From the NCBI RefSeq assembly GCF_000336915.1, contig NZ_AOMD01000029.1:62001-126000 (forward strand): a DNA stretch of 64,000 nucleotides, given 5' to 3'. The position numbers and the translations under genes are program-made. Numbering within the stretch: the stretch's first letter is position 1; each line of letters starts with the position of its first letter. The notes below the pieces were generated by a model. It was not told the origin of the DNA, did no database searches, and saw only the letters and a list, made by a program, of their open reading frames with translations. The DNA is from Halococcus saccharolyticus DSM 5350 (GTDB lineage Archaea > Halobacteriota > Halobacteria > Halobacteriales > Halococcaceae). Below are positions 14,898 to 24,420 of the stretch, one piece after another.

Positions 14898-17800
14898 ATG
14901 CAGGACACAACCGAATTCCGGACGAACCGCGATCTGTTCTCGAATCACTACCTCGACGAACATCTCCCCGATACGGACGCTTGGGAGTCGGTCGACCCTA
15001 CCGAACTCCAAGAAGCGTATGACGATATCGTCGATCTTTGGAAGCACGAGCGCGATCTCGTTGCCGATCGGAATGAATCCCAACTCGAAGAGAAGTTCAT
15101 CCGGCCGATGTTCCGGAAGTTGGGTGTCCCATTTGAGGTCGAAGAGAGCGTCGAGCAGGGCCAACGCCGACCTGACTACGGGTTCTTCGAGTCGGACGAG
15201 GGAGCACGAAATGCGTTCACGCGTCGCCGCGACGGTGGCGATTTCTACAAGAATGCGGTCGCGGTTGCGGATGCCAAACGCTGGGGCCGGAAGCTCGATA
15301 CACGGGGCGAGCAGCAGCGCGATTTCGAGAACCCGAGTTACCAGATCCACGTCTATCTCCAAGAGACCCCAACGACGTGGGCAGTCCTCACGAACGGCGA
15401 ATACTGGCGGCTCTATTACGGTCCGACTAGCCATCGGCTCGATTCGTACTACGAGATCCATCTCCCGACGGTGCTCGAATCAGGCGATCTAGAGACGTTC
15501 AAGTACTTCTACCTGTTCTTCCAACATGAGGCATTCCTTCCGGACACGAGTGGTGACTGCTTCCTCGACGATGTTTACAGCGAGAGCAACGTCTTCGCCG
15601 AGGAGTTGGGTGAGGATCTCCAAGACAACATCTACGACGCGATCCAATCGCTCGCAGAAGGGTTTCTCACCTATCCTGACAACGATCTCGGAGCTGACGA
15701 TCTAGATCTCATCCACGATAGTTCGCTGATTTACCTCTACCGGCTCATCTTCGTTTTGTACGCCGAGAGCGAGGGCCGAGACCTTCTCAACACGGACAAC
15801 GAGATCTACGAGCAGTCCTACAGCCTGAACACGATCAAACAGGAGATCGCCGAGGAACTCGACAGCGACAGTCCGAGTTATCAGAACTGGCAGGACAACC
15901 TCTGGGACCGGATCGATGAACTGTTCCAGCTCATTGATCAGGGCAGTGCGTCGCGGAACATCCCAGAAGAGGACCTCCATATCCCGGCCTACAACGGTGG
16001 ACTATTCCGAACGAGTCCCGACTCGGACGACAGCCCCGAGGCGCGGTTTCTGGCCACGCATACGGTGGGTGACGAGCATCTCGCGCGAGTCATCGAGTTG
16101 CTGACGCGGAGCCAAACCGGTAGTAGTGAGAAGATTTTCGTGGACTACTCCTCGCTTGACGTGCGTCACCTCGGAAGCGTCTACGAGGGACTCCTCGAAT
16201 ACCAACTGAACGTCGCGGACGAGCCGCTCACGCTCGACGATGGCGAGTACGTACTCGCTGATGAGGGAGATGAGGTTGTCGTCGTTCCCGATGAAGTCTA
16301 CCTCACGACGGATTCGGGCGAGCGTAAGGCCACTGGTTCGTACTACACGCCAGAGTACGTGGTTGAGTATATCGTTGAGAACACGTTGGAGCCGCTGGTC
16401 GAGGACATCCGAGAGGATCTGATCGGGTACGACTCTTACGAGAACGAGAGCGGGTTCGCCGAGGAATTCGCCGAACGGATCTTCGAGCTGAAAATCCTCG
16501 ACCCGGCGATGGGAAGTGGGCACTTCCTGACGAACGCGATCGATTACCTCGCCCGGGAGATCATCGACGCCCAGGAACGACAGGCCGAACAGCAGGGTGT
16601 CGAGACGGTCGGTCAGGGGCAGGACATCAACTGGGCGCGACGGCAGGTCGCCCAGCACTGCATCTACGGTGTAGACCTGAACCCGCTGGCGGTGGAGTTG
16701 GCGAAGGTTTCGCTGTGGCTCCGGACGCTGGCTGCCGAACAGCCGCTTGCGTTTCTTGATCACCATCTAAAAACTGGGAACTCCTTAGTAGGATCCGATA
16801 TCGAGTCTATCGACGAACTGGAAACGGACGCGAACGGTGGTCCGAACGCCTCACTCGCTGACTTTGGTGCGGTTCGTCGAGGCACCATCGATCACCTGAT
16901 GGATGTCTACGAGGAGTTTATCGCTATCGAGAACACCGACCTCGCGGACGCAAAGGAGATGGAGCGCAAGTACCGTGAGATCGAGCGGGACGACCTCCGC
17001 AACCGGCTCGTGGCGATGGTAAACGTCAAAACGGCTGAACCCTTCGACCTTGATCTCCCCAGTGGGGCCTACGAGCGGATGGCGCGGGCCCTGGATTCGG
17101 AGAGCAAGTGGGCCGACGTGGCGGCGACTGATTGGTTTCAAGCGGCGCAGACGACAGCCAAGAAACACAACTTCCTGCACTGGAAACTGGAGTTCCCAGA
17201 AGTGTTCTACGAAGTTGACGGCTCCGACCTGGCGAACCCAGGTTTCGACGCGGTGATTGGGAATCCACCGTACGTCCGGATTCAGCGCATCGATGACACA
17301 GTCGCGGACTGGCTGTTCGACCAATATCAGACCTGTTCACAGAAAGTCGACCTCTCTGTACCGTTTCTCGAATTGGCCATCGACCTCATCTCAGAAACTG
17401 GTATTGCTAGCTACATCTCCACGTCACAGTGGCTTGCCACCGACTACGGGCAGGCAGCTCGTGAATACCTCGGCAAGGGGCATATCAGGCGGATGATCGA
17501 CCTTGGCACCTTGCCCGTATTTGAGGGAATTTCAACGTATCCTGCTATCTTTTTCCTTGAAGCAACTCCACGCGAGTCGCTGGAATATGCAGAAGTCGTG
17601 GACGAGGAGCAACTCAATATGGAGTCACTTCGAGAACTGGATCTCCGCGAATTCGGCTACGATCGATTCGGCTCGGAGTCTTGGGTGCTAGAGGGACTTG
17701 ACCTTCGGGCGACGCTCGACCGAGTTGACGCGACGGAACCCCTCTCGGAGTGGGGCAACTTCAATATCGGGGCTATCACCGGCATGGACGAGGTATTCGT

Positions 17801-19172
17801 TGTCACCGATGAAGATGTCAAGAAACACGGGCTGGAGTCCGACCTCATCTACCCGCACGCCCATCGAGGCGAAGAGATCACGAAATACGGCCGCGTCACC
17901 CCCGAAAATCGGGTTATCTATCCGTACGAAGCGGGGAATGATGGCGGGGCAACTCTCATTCCAGAGCATCGATTAGAGGCAGAATACCCCAACATTCACA
18001 CATATCTGCGATCCTACGAGGATGAGCTTCGCGAACGGCGTGACTCGCGGAAGTACTATGCCGATGGTCCCGACTGGTATCAGTTCCTCCGCCAGGGCCG
18101 GTACGATTATATCAATGTCAAGAAATTGTTGGCCCGGGGGGTCGCCACAGAGTCCTGTGTCGGTCTTTTAGACGAAGGGAGCATCTTTAGTGGAAACAAC
18201 TGCCCCGGATTTGTCCCGTCAGATGACATTCCCGGTGACGTAACGTACCTGCTTGGATTACTCAACTCGACACTCATATCGGAATATCTGCAGCAGGTGT
18301 GTCCGGCAAAGATGCAGGACTATATCCGGCTTAACGCTGGTGACCTGAATTCGATTCCGATTCACTCCATTACATTCAATACGCCAGCCGACCGCCGTCG
18401 AGAGTTGGTTGAGCAGGGTAATTCCCTATTCGAGGCATACATCCTTGGCGACACATCGCTTGATGAATTTAACACGTTCGTTGATACTCAGCTGAAGGAA
18501 AGTCGGTCTGATGTCGTCCACGACCTTTTGTCAGGCATCGCTGTGGAGATGGCTGATCTCGTCGCAGAACGGAAGGCGCTCAATCTCGACTTCGCTGACC
18601 ACCTCGGTACCTACGGAGACGGACCGACCCTCGGCGACCTGTACCAACCACCGGCAGGGCTGGCCGATTCGATACTGACCGACACCGCGGCCGAACGCGA
18701 GAACCTCCGGGTCGGGGGGGTCACGGTGGCCGAGGCGGAATCGAAACTCGTCGTACGGGCGACGTCGCGCTACAAACCGGAGAATCCCGAGGAGTGCGAG
18801 ACCGACCGCTGGGACTACACTGAGACGGATCCCGAACCAGTAATGGAGTTCGTTGGCCTCTCCGATGCAGAGTACGCCCTGATTCGGGCGTTCGTGCCTC
18901 ACGCCGTTTCCGAGGCGGGGGGCTTCGCAGGCTTTCGGGAGACGGCTACCAAGACCAATTCGCTCGTGGATCGATTGGAGGTGCTGACTCTGCCCGACCT
19001 GTCGGATGTCGAGGACGGACTGGAGCGCTACCAGAGGGATAAACAACGCGCCGAAGAGTTCGACAAGAAAATCGAAAAGGCCGACGAGTTGATCGATCAG
19101 ATCGTCTACCAGCTCTACGGCCTGAATGACGAGGAAATCGAGATCGTCGAGGAAGCAGTGGTGGACGACTGA
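14898..19172 (+). CDS. Type IIG restriction-modification enzyme (Eco57I-like)
   Basis: The 1424-aa protein fuses a nuclease and an N6-adenine methylase. An N-terminal PD-(D/E)xK domain shows RRPDYGF (Asp93) and VADAKRWGRKLD (Asp125-x-Lys127). The methylase core follows: GSYYTPEYVVEYIVENTLEP, SAM motif I DPAMGSGHFLTNAIDYLARE (near 532), YGVDLNPLAVELAKVSLWL, and catalytic motif IV IGNPPYVRIQ (near 786). A target-recognition region and a coiled coil close the protein. Such enzymes cut DNA unless their site is methylated. PglX of BREX is similar but lacks the nuclease domain, and no other BREX gene is present. It heads the defence-like island. Confidence 0.9.
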   Translation: MQDTTEFRTNRDLFSNHYLDEHLPDTDAWESVDPTELQEAYDDIVDLWKHERDLVADRNESQLEEKFIRPMFRKLGVPFEVEESVEQGQRRPDYGFFESDEGARNAFTRRRDGGDFYKNAVAVADAKRWGRKLDTRGEQQRDFENPSYQIHVYLQETPTTWAVLTNGEYWRLYYGPTSHRLDSYYEIHLPTVLESGDLETFKYFYLFFQHEAFLPDTSGDCFLDDVYSESNVFAEELGEDLQDNIYDAIQSLAEGFLTYPDNDLGADDLDLIHDSSLIYLYRLIFVLYAESEGRDLLNTDNEIYEQSYSLNTIKQEIAEELDSDSPSYQNWQDNLWDRIDELFQLIDQGSASRNIPEEDLHIPAYNGGLFRTSPDSDDSPEARFLATHTVGDEHLARVIELLTRSQTGSSEKIFVDYSSLDVRHLGSVYEGLLEYQLNVADEPLTLDDGEYVLADEGDEVVVVPDEVYLTTDSGERKATGSYYTPEYVVEYIVENTLEPLVEDIREDLIGYDSYENESGFAEEFAERIFELKILDPAMGSGHFLTNAIDYLAREIIDAQERQAEQQGVETVGQGQDINWARRQVAQHCIYGVDLNPLAVELAKVSLWLRTLAAEQPLAFLDHHLKTGNSLVGSDIESIDELETDANGGPNASLADFGAVRRGTIDHLMDVYEEFIAIENTDLADAKEMERKYREIERDDLRNRLVAMVNVKTAEPFDLDLPSGAYERMARALDSESKWADVAATDWFQAAQTTAKKHNFLHWKLEFPEVFYEVDGSDLANPGFDAVIGNPPYVRIQRIDDTVADWLFDQYQTCSQKVDLSVPFLELAIDLISETGIASYISTSQWLATDYGQAAREYLGKGHIRRMIDLGTLPVFEGISTYPAIFFLEATPRESLEYAEVVDEEQLNMESLRELDLREFGYDRFGSESWVLEGLDLRATLDRVDATEPLSEWGNFNIGAITGMDEVFVVTDEDVKKHGLESDLIYPHAHRGEEITKYGRVTPENRVIYPYEAGNDGGATLIPEHRLEAEYPNIHTYLRSYEDELRERRDSRKYYADGPDWYQFLRQGRYDYINVKKLLARGVATESCVGLLDEGSIFSGNNCPGFVPSDDIPGDVTYLLGLLNSTLISEYLQQVCPAKMQDYIRLNAGDLNSIPIHSITFNTPADRRRELVEQGNSLFEAYILGDTSLDEFNTFVDTQLKESRSDVVHDLLSGIAVEMADLVAERKALNLDFADHLGTYGDGPTLGDLYQPPAGLADSILTDTAAERENLRVGGVTVAEAESKLVVRATSRYKPENPEECETDRWDYTETDPEPVMEFVGLSDAEYALIRAFVPHAVSEAGGFAGFRETATKTNSLVDRLEVLTLPDLSDVEDGLERYQRDKQRAEEFDKKIEKADELIDQIVYQLYGLNDEEIEIVEEAVVDD

Positions 19173-19244
19173 TTTCGAGATCCAAGTCCGCGTCACGTTC
19201 GTCGGTGGACCGGGCGAAATAGTGCCGCACATCTGCCTGTGAAA

Positions 19245-19266
19245 GCCCGCACAGCGCGCTGTGGGC
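19245..19266. terminator. GC-rich palindrome after the RM gene
   Basis: CACAGCGCGCTGTG (19250-19263) is a perfect 14-base palindrome, extended by GCCCG on the left and GGC on the right. It lies about 75 bases past the RM stop and before the convergent DUF6414-like gene. A transcript hairpin or terminator is plausible, but there is no T-run, so a protein-binding site is also possible. Confidence 0.35.
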
Positions 19267-19376
19267 GCAACCAAGAGCGTGAAGGTGGGCTGTGGAGGGA
19301 GGGTACGCAGCCGGACTTTGGCCGGGCCCGACGGGAGCGGGAATTCTTCAGCGGTTGCCGTTGGAATGAAGCTGTC

Positions 19377-20297
19377 TCAATAGATCGCTAACGGCTGTAT
19401 CTGAACGTCGGGATATGACAGCTCAAACTCTGAACTGCTAATTTCTCTTCCGTCGAGGATGTCGTTTGCCATGTTCGCTACATCTCTCCTTATTTTGAGT
19501 TCTTCTGTTTTTCGTTCTCTTGGGTTAGTAGTGTTCTTCTCTGCAAGATCAGCGAAAGGTATTAGTTGAACGTCATCTCCGCGTTCTATCTTTGTACTAA
19601 TTTTTGCGAGAACAGCGTATGGTTTAGTAGAGCTTGGGAAATCGAGAGGACGGGTTCTAAAATTCTGTTCCGGCAATTCCATGACGAAATCGACATCAGA
19701 AGAAGTATTCGTCCGATAGAGGTCATCATGTTCCATAAGTGAACCGAAGAACATCTTAGCGCCTTTACTGGCATGCCCAAGACTTTCGAGTTCGTTTTGC
19801 ATCTCTTCCAATTCTTCCGAATCTTCTGAATCAAGAATGCCAGACTTGTCAAAATACCCTAGTGCTTCGCTCATACCTCCGACAGTCTGTTCAATATCAA
19901 ACTCACTTTTAATCTCCTCTATAGGTGTATGGATTAAGGGCGCAGAAATCATGACAGGAGAATTTGTGGTGAGCTCGTCTCGATCTCTGGTGCTAAATCC
20001 TTCATCGATTTGCGTGGCACCAGATGCCTCAAGAACCTCCAAAAGAAGGGCGAATTTCGCCATTTCATCCTTCAAGTCATAGACAAATTCTTCCTCTTTA
20101 CCACGCTCCCAATTTGCAGAAATTGCTGCTTTTAGTTTGGCGAACAGACCAGATGGGTCGGTTGCTTCTCCTCCCACCTCACCACCCATATTCACGTTGC
20201 TATTTACTCTCTCAATGGTTTCTTCTAGTTTCCCACCATGATGAGTAATAAGGATCTCATTGACAGCGGTCTCGTCAAGATATATTATTGTGTTCAT
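19377..20297 (-). CDS. DUF6414-like hypothetical protein
   Basis: The 306-aa acidic protein opens with the strand IIYLDETAVNEILI, which resembles the start of DUF6414 proteins. A Gly-rich segment follows (NMGGEVGGEATDPSG) and then a long helical domain (FAKLKAAISANWERGKEEE; MAKFALLLEVLEASGA). The C-terminal half has alternating strands (PYAVLAKISTKIERGDDVQL) and an R/K-rich helix. Base composition is lower in G+C than in the flanking genes. It is convergent with the restriction enzyme and near the two RX4H proteins, which suits a defence function, but none is established. Confidence 0.6.
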   Translation of the reverse strand: MNTIIYLDETAVNEILITHHGGKLEETIERVNSNVNMGGEVGGEATDPSGLFAKLKAAISANWERGKEEEFVYDLKDEMAKFALLLEVLEASGATQIDEGFSTRDRDELTTNSPVMISAPLIHTPIEEIKSEFDIEQTVGGMSEALGYFDKSGILDSEDSEELEEMQNELESLGHASKGAKMFFGSLMEHDDLYRTNTSSDVDFVMELPEQNFRTRPLDFPSSTKPYAVLAKISTKIERGDDVQLIPFADLAEKNTTNPRERKTEELKIRRDVANMANDILDGREISSSEFELSYPDVQIQPLAIY

Positions 20298-20319
20298 ATT
20301 CTGCGATGGTCATTGCTAC

Positions 20320-20808
20320 TTAAGTGACTTTCCTCAGTGGTGCGAAAGTAGAGCCGCAAAAGTAAATCTTCACCCGCCCCACGGGGTTGGACGAACCGAA
20401 ATCGTCGATCCTCATTTTGCACACCAAACGCCGAATCCTATGTGCAAAATTAGAGCCAAACGAATCCGGACCGACAACGATAACGCATGGCGGAAGGTTC
20501 TCGCCGCCGACGTCGGCGTAGTGGTCGTCGTGATTGATGTCAAAGAGTACGTAGAAGGCCTCCCGATTGGGCAGCGTCGACATACTCGTCCCAGCCAAGA
20601 CGTCACAGTCGGCGAATTATTCGAGGATCGCACCGCGCTGGCTCTGTGCGTCGATGGTTTGCTTCGTCGTTGTGCTGCGGATGTAGGCAGCGTAGCAGGT
20701 CATTTTCGGGTCAGTCTTGGCTACCAAGCGTGATGGAATGAGCAAGTAGGGATTCTTTACAGTCTGTAGAGAAGCAGGTGTTTCTCTACAGGGCGAGATA
20801 AGCGGCAC
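20320..20808 (-). pseudogene. degenerate ORF broken by an in-frame stop
   Basis: One minus-strand frame reads MTCYAAYIRSTTTKQTIDAQ, a TAA at 20617-20619, and then continues FADCDVLAGTSMSTLPNREA and FYVLFDINHDDHYADVGGEN. The composition is protein-like, and 'YAAYIR.....TIDAQ' recalls the N-terminus of a serine recombinase, though the match is short. It is best read as a decayed gene. It occupies most of the gap between the DUF6414-like gene and the MITE-like element. Confidence 0.35.
20414..20450. repeat. 10-base perfect inverted repeat
   Basis: ATTTTGCACA (20414-20423) and TGTGCAAAAT (20441-20450) are perfect complements around 17 bases. The arms resemble those of the palindromes at 1305 and 2302 (TGTGCAAGAT), but the spacer is longer. 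It lies inside the degenerate ORF. Confidence 0.4.
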
Positions 20809-20811
20809 TAT

Positions 20812-21051
20812 ATAGTACTACTTCGACGGTTGGGAATGGCTGCCGTTTCAAGCTGATTCACGATCGGTGCCGTAACGGTCACAAGCCCGATTCTCGGACA
20901 GTTCCAGCGTGATCAAAGTCGAAGTGTCTTCCGCGTGTTTTCCACGGTTGATTGAAGCCACCACCGCTTTCACCCGCAAAATCGCACGACTGCACCAACT
21001 TCAAAGCAGACCATGCTACTTATTCAGCGGCAAACGCCGAAGTAGTACTAT
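20812..21051. mobile_element. 240-base MITE-like element
   Basis: The ends ATAGTACTACTTCG (20812-20825) and CGAAGTAGTACTAT (21038-21051) are perfect 14-base inverted repeats, and similarity continues inward to about 19 of 21 bases. The interior has no transposase. No target duplication was recognised. It ends 57 bases before the first RX4H gene and may carry part of its promoter. Confidence 0.5.
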
Positions 21052-21107
21052 GTACCTCGGTATTGATGGTAAAGTTGATTATATGCCCATTCTGAGCGGT
21101 CGCTAAT

Positions 21108-21851
21108 ATGAGCACACGCGATTTTGATGATATCCAATACGACCAATTATTGGAAGAGTACATGAGCTTGTTTGATGATCTTGATTTGAGTCGAAAACCT
21201 CATAGAAGATTGGCCGTCTGGATCCTAGATGATTCCTATCGGCGGATACTATTCAAAGCTGGAAGAGAATACCTTGAATTTTCAAGTGTGAAATCTGGAA
21301 ACAGTATTACGATACTTTGGCGAAAGACGCTTGACAAATTCGAATCGCTTGACACATTTGAAGAACCAAGCGAGATGACGTCAAACATAGAACAGATACA
21401 TGAGTTCCGTAACCAGATTTCCCATAATACTGACTACGATCCCCCGCAATCAAATCTTGAAGCAATTCGGACACAGACAGCTGATTGGTTGGATTGGATA
21501 CTCTCTCATGCACACCAGTATCATTCTAATCGTGAAGAAATGACACCTCGGGAGCTTATGATTATCATGGCTAAACGTAGTCTTGATAGAATTCTGGTAG
21601 AGACAGAGGACTCTGACTTTGATGGTGAGTTCGGCGGTTGGTCAAGAAGGATTTGTGACGATGCAGAAAGACTGAAAGCAGATATAGAGGACTTAGAGGA
21701 CGAAGGACCAGAGATTTCAGTAGAGTTGGTCGATACACTGGCGGACGCAATTGAACTGGCACAGCATCTTGAACAGAAGAATCGAACTGAAGCAAAGTTT
21801 TGGTCCATGATTGACGACCGTATCGACGAAATGAGGCTAGAGGATCGATAA
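21108..21851 (+). CDS. RX4H (HEPN-like) protein
   Basis: The 247-aa, largely helical protein has the motif HEFRNQISHN at residues 98-107, that is Arg101-X4-His106, the catalytic signature of HEPN ribonucleases. Helices around it include QLLEEYMSLFDDLDL, RILFKAGREYLEF and a C-terminal stretch DTLADAIELAQHLEQKNRTE. HEPN proteins often act as toxins or RNA-cleaving defence effectors. Codon use is AT-richer than in the flanking operons, suggesting transfer. A second RX4H protein is encoded 0.5 kb downstream on the same strand. Family membership is inferred from motif and helical content only. Confidence 0.55.
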   Translation: MSTRDFDDIQYDQLLEEYMSLFDDLDLSRKPHRRLAVWILDDSYRRILFKAGREYLEFSSVKSGNSITILWRKTLDKFESLDTFEEPSEMTSNIEQIHEFRNQISHNTDYDPPQSNLEAIRTQTADWLDWILSHAHQYHSNREEMTPRELMIIMAKRSLDRILVETEDSDFDGEFGGWSRRICDDAERLKADIEDLEDEGPEISVELVDTLADAIELAQHLEQKNRTEAKFWSMIDDRIDEMRLEDR

Positions 21852-21927
21852 CTATCATACCTGTTATGATTCAATACAGGGTCAGGTATCCTGCCGCTTT
21901 CTGTGGAATCGTCTCGGTCGTTGCATT

Positions 21928-22161
21928 GTGCTGTCCGGTAAAGATTTCGCCGGGCAGTACGTTCGACGTTCAAGCGGAAGGGGGCTGAATGGGGATGGGT
22001 GCTGCCGGACGCGACTGGATCATCGACGACCGACCCGCTCATGCGGGCAGTGTGGCACCGAGTATCGCTCGCTCTCCCAGCACTGGACCAAAGCCCGTGA
22101 TTGCGACCACCGACCGCGAAGCGGTGCGACAGGGGTATGTCGCGGACAGGAGGGGGACTGA
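21928..22161 (+). pseudogene. truncated zinc-finger gene tail
   Basis: A frame ending at 22161 reads RPTRSCGQCGTEYRSLSQHW and then KARDCDHRP before the stop. The pattern C-x2-C...HW...C-x-H resembles the zinc finger at the start of haloarchaeal HNH-type endonucleases. No good start codon precedes it, and the sequence after the finger is short, so it is probably a truncated remnant. Its stop overlaps the next start (TGATG), and it carries that gene's AGGAGG ribosome site. Confidence 0.4.
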
Positions 22162-22361
22162 TGAGCAACACAAATAAGCCACTCCCAGCACCGGTCAGTG
22201 AATATATGAATGACCGCTATGGCGCGACGACTTGCGAGGTTATGGACGCAGTCACGCGATTCACAATATTCGGGGGAGACGATGGGTATGGAATTCTCGA
22301 TGATAGGAGAATGACGAGCGTCGAATGGAACGACTGGACTGTTGCAGAGCCGAATCATTAA
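22161..22361 (+). CDS. 66-aa protein coupled to the 608-aa gene
   Basis: The small acidic protein begins MSNTNKPLPAPVSEYMNDRY and contains TCEVMDAVTRFTIFGGDDGY near its middle. AGGAGG lies seven to twelve bases before the ATG at 22161. Its stop is three bases before the start of the 608-aa RX4H gene, so they form an operon. Small genes directly before HEPN toxins are often antitoxins, but no MNT or other antitoxin motif is visible. It is not recognised otherwise. Confidence 0.5.
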   Translation: MSNTNKPLPAPVSEYMNDRYGATTCEVMDAVTRFTIFGGDDGYGILDDRRMTSVEWNDWTVAEPNH

Positions 22362-22364
22362 CCT

Positions 22365-24191
22365 ATGAATAAAACCGAAATAATTGACATTTTCGAATCC
22401 GAACTTGGCCATGCAGACGGGCGTGTTGAATTGACTCAGCAGATAGGAAATGTGGAACAATCAATCAAAGGGAGATACTGGCGTATAAGCCACGCAGTTA
22501 GTGCCCTCAGTGAACTATATCAAAACCTCAATTCCCCCCAACGATCAAGTATTCTTGATGAAAAGAAAGAATTGGAGCAGCTTAGTAAGAGAGAAGAAAA
22601 CCAGAGGGCAAGACTCCGATCCAAAACTGAGAATGCGATTGGAGGTAAGAGCAGTCAAATTATCCATGCACAATACACTGCGGATTTCATTCGTCGTGCT
22701 GTAGCGAGGCGTAACGTACAGGCGCGAGAAATAACCTCTCGACATCTATCATCTGTGATTAGCGATCTTAATGACAATTTATACAATTCAAACTTCGATC
22801 CAACCCAAACAAGTGCGATAATTTCTAGCAACAATCGCCAGCGTGTCCGGGATTATGCTGCTGATTTCGCTTGGCACTTGATCTGTAAAGGGTGGAACCA
22901 AGATGACATGGATAATCTCGGCAGACGCATGAGGAATACAAGCAAAAACATCTCCGACTATGTTGCAAATTTAGCTACTCAGAGCAGAAACAGATATCGA
23001 TATCTCATATTCATCCCAAATATAAAATTGGATCCACCAAAACGGCGATTGCTTGACAATGGAAACGCAACTCTTTATCCATCTGACTACTTGCAAATAG
23101 ACAATTTGTATAAAAATAGCCAACTATCGTCACAGGAACGGGATTCAATATCTGAAATATTGCGCGAGAATTCTTGTATCGGGTTATCAGTAACTGCTTA
23201 TGCGCGTAGAGAGGCTGCTCAAATCGCAATCAATAGGACCCATGAGGTGTTAGACGTATGTTCTTATGTCCATCAACAATCTGACCTAAGATTGCCTGAA
23301 TATACAGGACCTTTCAAACGAATCAGGTGGAACTTGAATTCGAAATCTCCACCGCTACGCGAGATGAGTTACAAGAGCAACTATCCCGCAATTCTTGACG
23401 AAACACGTGCGACTACTGCTGATCAAGTGTATCAGGTAGCAATCACAAACGGGGAATTACCGGCGCGGCTATCACGAGCACTACGTTTGTTTCGGCGATC
23501 AAATCAAAGTGGGCCAACGGTTGCTTCAGTCATTGATCAAGTAGCCTGTTTAGAAACGCTCGTCTCACAGGGAGAAAGCAACCGAAATCACGTTATTGAT
23601 TCGGCAATTACCTTAGCTGGTATAACCGAAGAGGACCAGCACCGAATCACGTCCAATATTAATATCCTGTATGATAAACGAAATGCAGCGCTTCACTCAG
23701 GGGAGACAAAAATAGATACTCCAGAGGTCATTGAGCGGGCACAAAAGTCTCTTCAAAATATTCTTTCTGCGATAATTGGTAGAATTTCTGAATATATAGA
23801 TCACAACCCCAAATCGGATATGGATAGTTTCCTTGATTACGTGGACAAGGAAATCAAACATCGTTACAAAGTTGTGTCGTGGAAATTATATCGAGATACG
23901 TTAGTCATAGACCGAAATTACCGGCTTGAAGGCGAATTTGTAAATGATAGTGGTCAACGTATCGCTGATGTTCAAGGAAGTTTTCGTGTCGAAAATCCTG
24001 ACCAACACTTCGTGTTTGAGTGTGATTATCGATTGCGTAACCGTAGTTCAAACTCCGTCAGTAGCCGCGAAAGGGTATGGTTGAATGCAAGAGTCAAGGG
24101 GAAAGATTTGGTGTTGGGCCCTGTTTCCGGAGCACATTCAATGTTTTCAGAAACCAGCCGTTTCTCTGTTAGAGATTATTCAAAACAATAG
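22365..24191 (+). CDS. large RX4H (HEPN/ApeA-type) protein
   Basis: The 608-aa protein is AT-rich in codon use, unlike its surroundings, and looks acquired. Residues about 385-470 resemble the HEPN domain of ApeA-type defence proteins: VIDQVACLETLVSQGES, a helix, then ILYDKRNAALHSGE, giving Arg439-X4-His444. The N-terminal 220 residues are helical with a charged region (EKKELEQLSKREENQRARLR), and the C-terminal 110 residues look like a beta domain. No nucleotide-binding motif is seen. An anti-phage abortive RNase is the leading guess; there is no direct evidence of activity. Confidence 0.6.
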   Translation: MNKTEIIDIFESELGHADGRVELTQQIGNVEQSIKGRYWRISHAVSALSELYQNLNSPQRSSILDEKKELEQLSKREENQRARLRSKTENAIGGKSSQIIHAQYTADFIRRAVARRNVQAREITSRHLSSVISDLNDNLYNSNFDPTQTSAIISSNNRQRVRDYAADFAWHLICKGWNQDDMDNLGRRMRNTSKNISDYVANLATQSRNRYRYLIFIPNIKLDPPKRRLLDNGNATLYPSDYLQIDNLYKNSQLSSQERDSISEILRENSCIGLSVTAYARREAAQIAINRTHEVLDVCSYVHQQSDLRLPEYTGPFKRIRWNLNSKSPPLREMSYKSNYPAILDETRATTADQVYQVAITNGELPARLSRALRLFRRSNQSGPTVASVIDQVACLETLVSQGESNRNHVIDSAITLAGITEEDQHRITSNINILYDKRNAALHSGETKIDTPEVIERAQKSLQNILSAIIGRISEYIDHNPKSDMDSFLDYVDKEIKHRYKVVSWKLYRDTLVIDRNYRLEGEFVNDSGQRIADVQGSFRVENPDQHFVFECDYRLRNRSSNSVSSRERVWLNARVKGKDLVLGPVSGAHSMFSETSRFSVRDYSKQ

Positions 24192-24351
24192 CAGTTATCC
24201 GTCTTCTCCGCTGAATAGTGGCACGGCGCACGGGTCGTTTTGCTGAGCAGCACATTCGATGCTGTGGACGGTAAAAGACGGACCTACGGAAGCAATATGG
24301 GGATCTGATCATCGGTTATCCCAGACTACTGGCATGGCCAGAAACTATATT

Positions 24352-24372
24352 TTCTGGGCAGACTGCCCAGAA
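24352..24372. promoter_or_regulatory. 21-base perfect palindrome in the recombinase promoter
   Basis: TTCTGGGCAG and CTGCCCAGAA are perfect 10-base complements around a single A. The palindrome follows a TATA-like ACTATATTTT (24342-24351) and precedes the recombinase start at 24421. The position suits an operator or a recombination site used by the recombinase itself. Confidence 0.65.
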
Positions 24373-24420
24373 GTGGGGCTGCTTTAAGACAAACGCACCC
24401 CAGCCCGAAACTGTCCGCTC

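Noticed and set aside
16002-16766. Minus-strand frame inside the restriction-methylase gene
   Set aside because: Overlaps the methylase motifs on the other strand and has no features of its own.
14898-19172. BREX PglX as identity of the 1424-aa protein
   Set aside because: It has an N-terminal PD-(D/E)xK nuclease, and no other BREX genes are nearby; Type IIG fits better.
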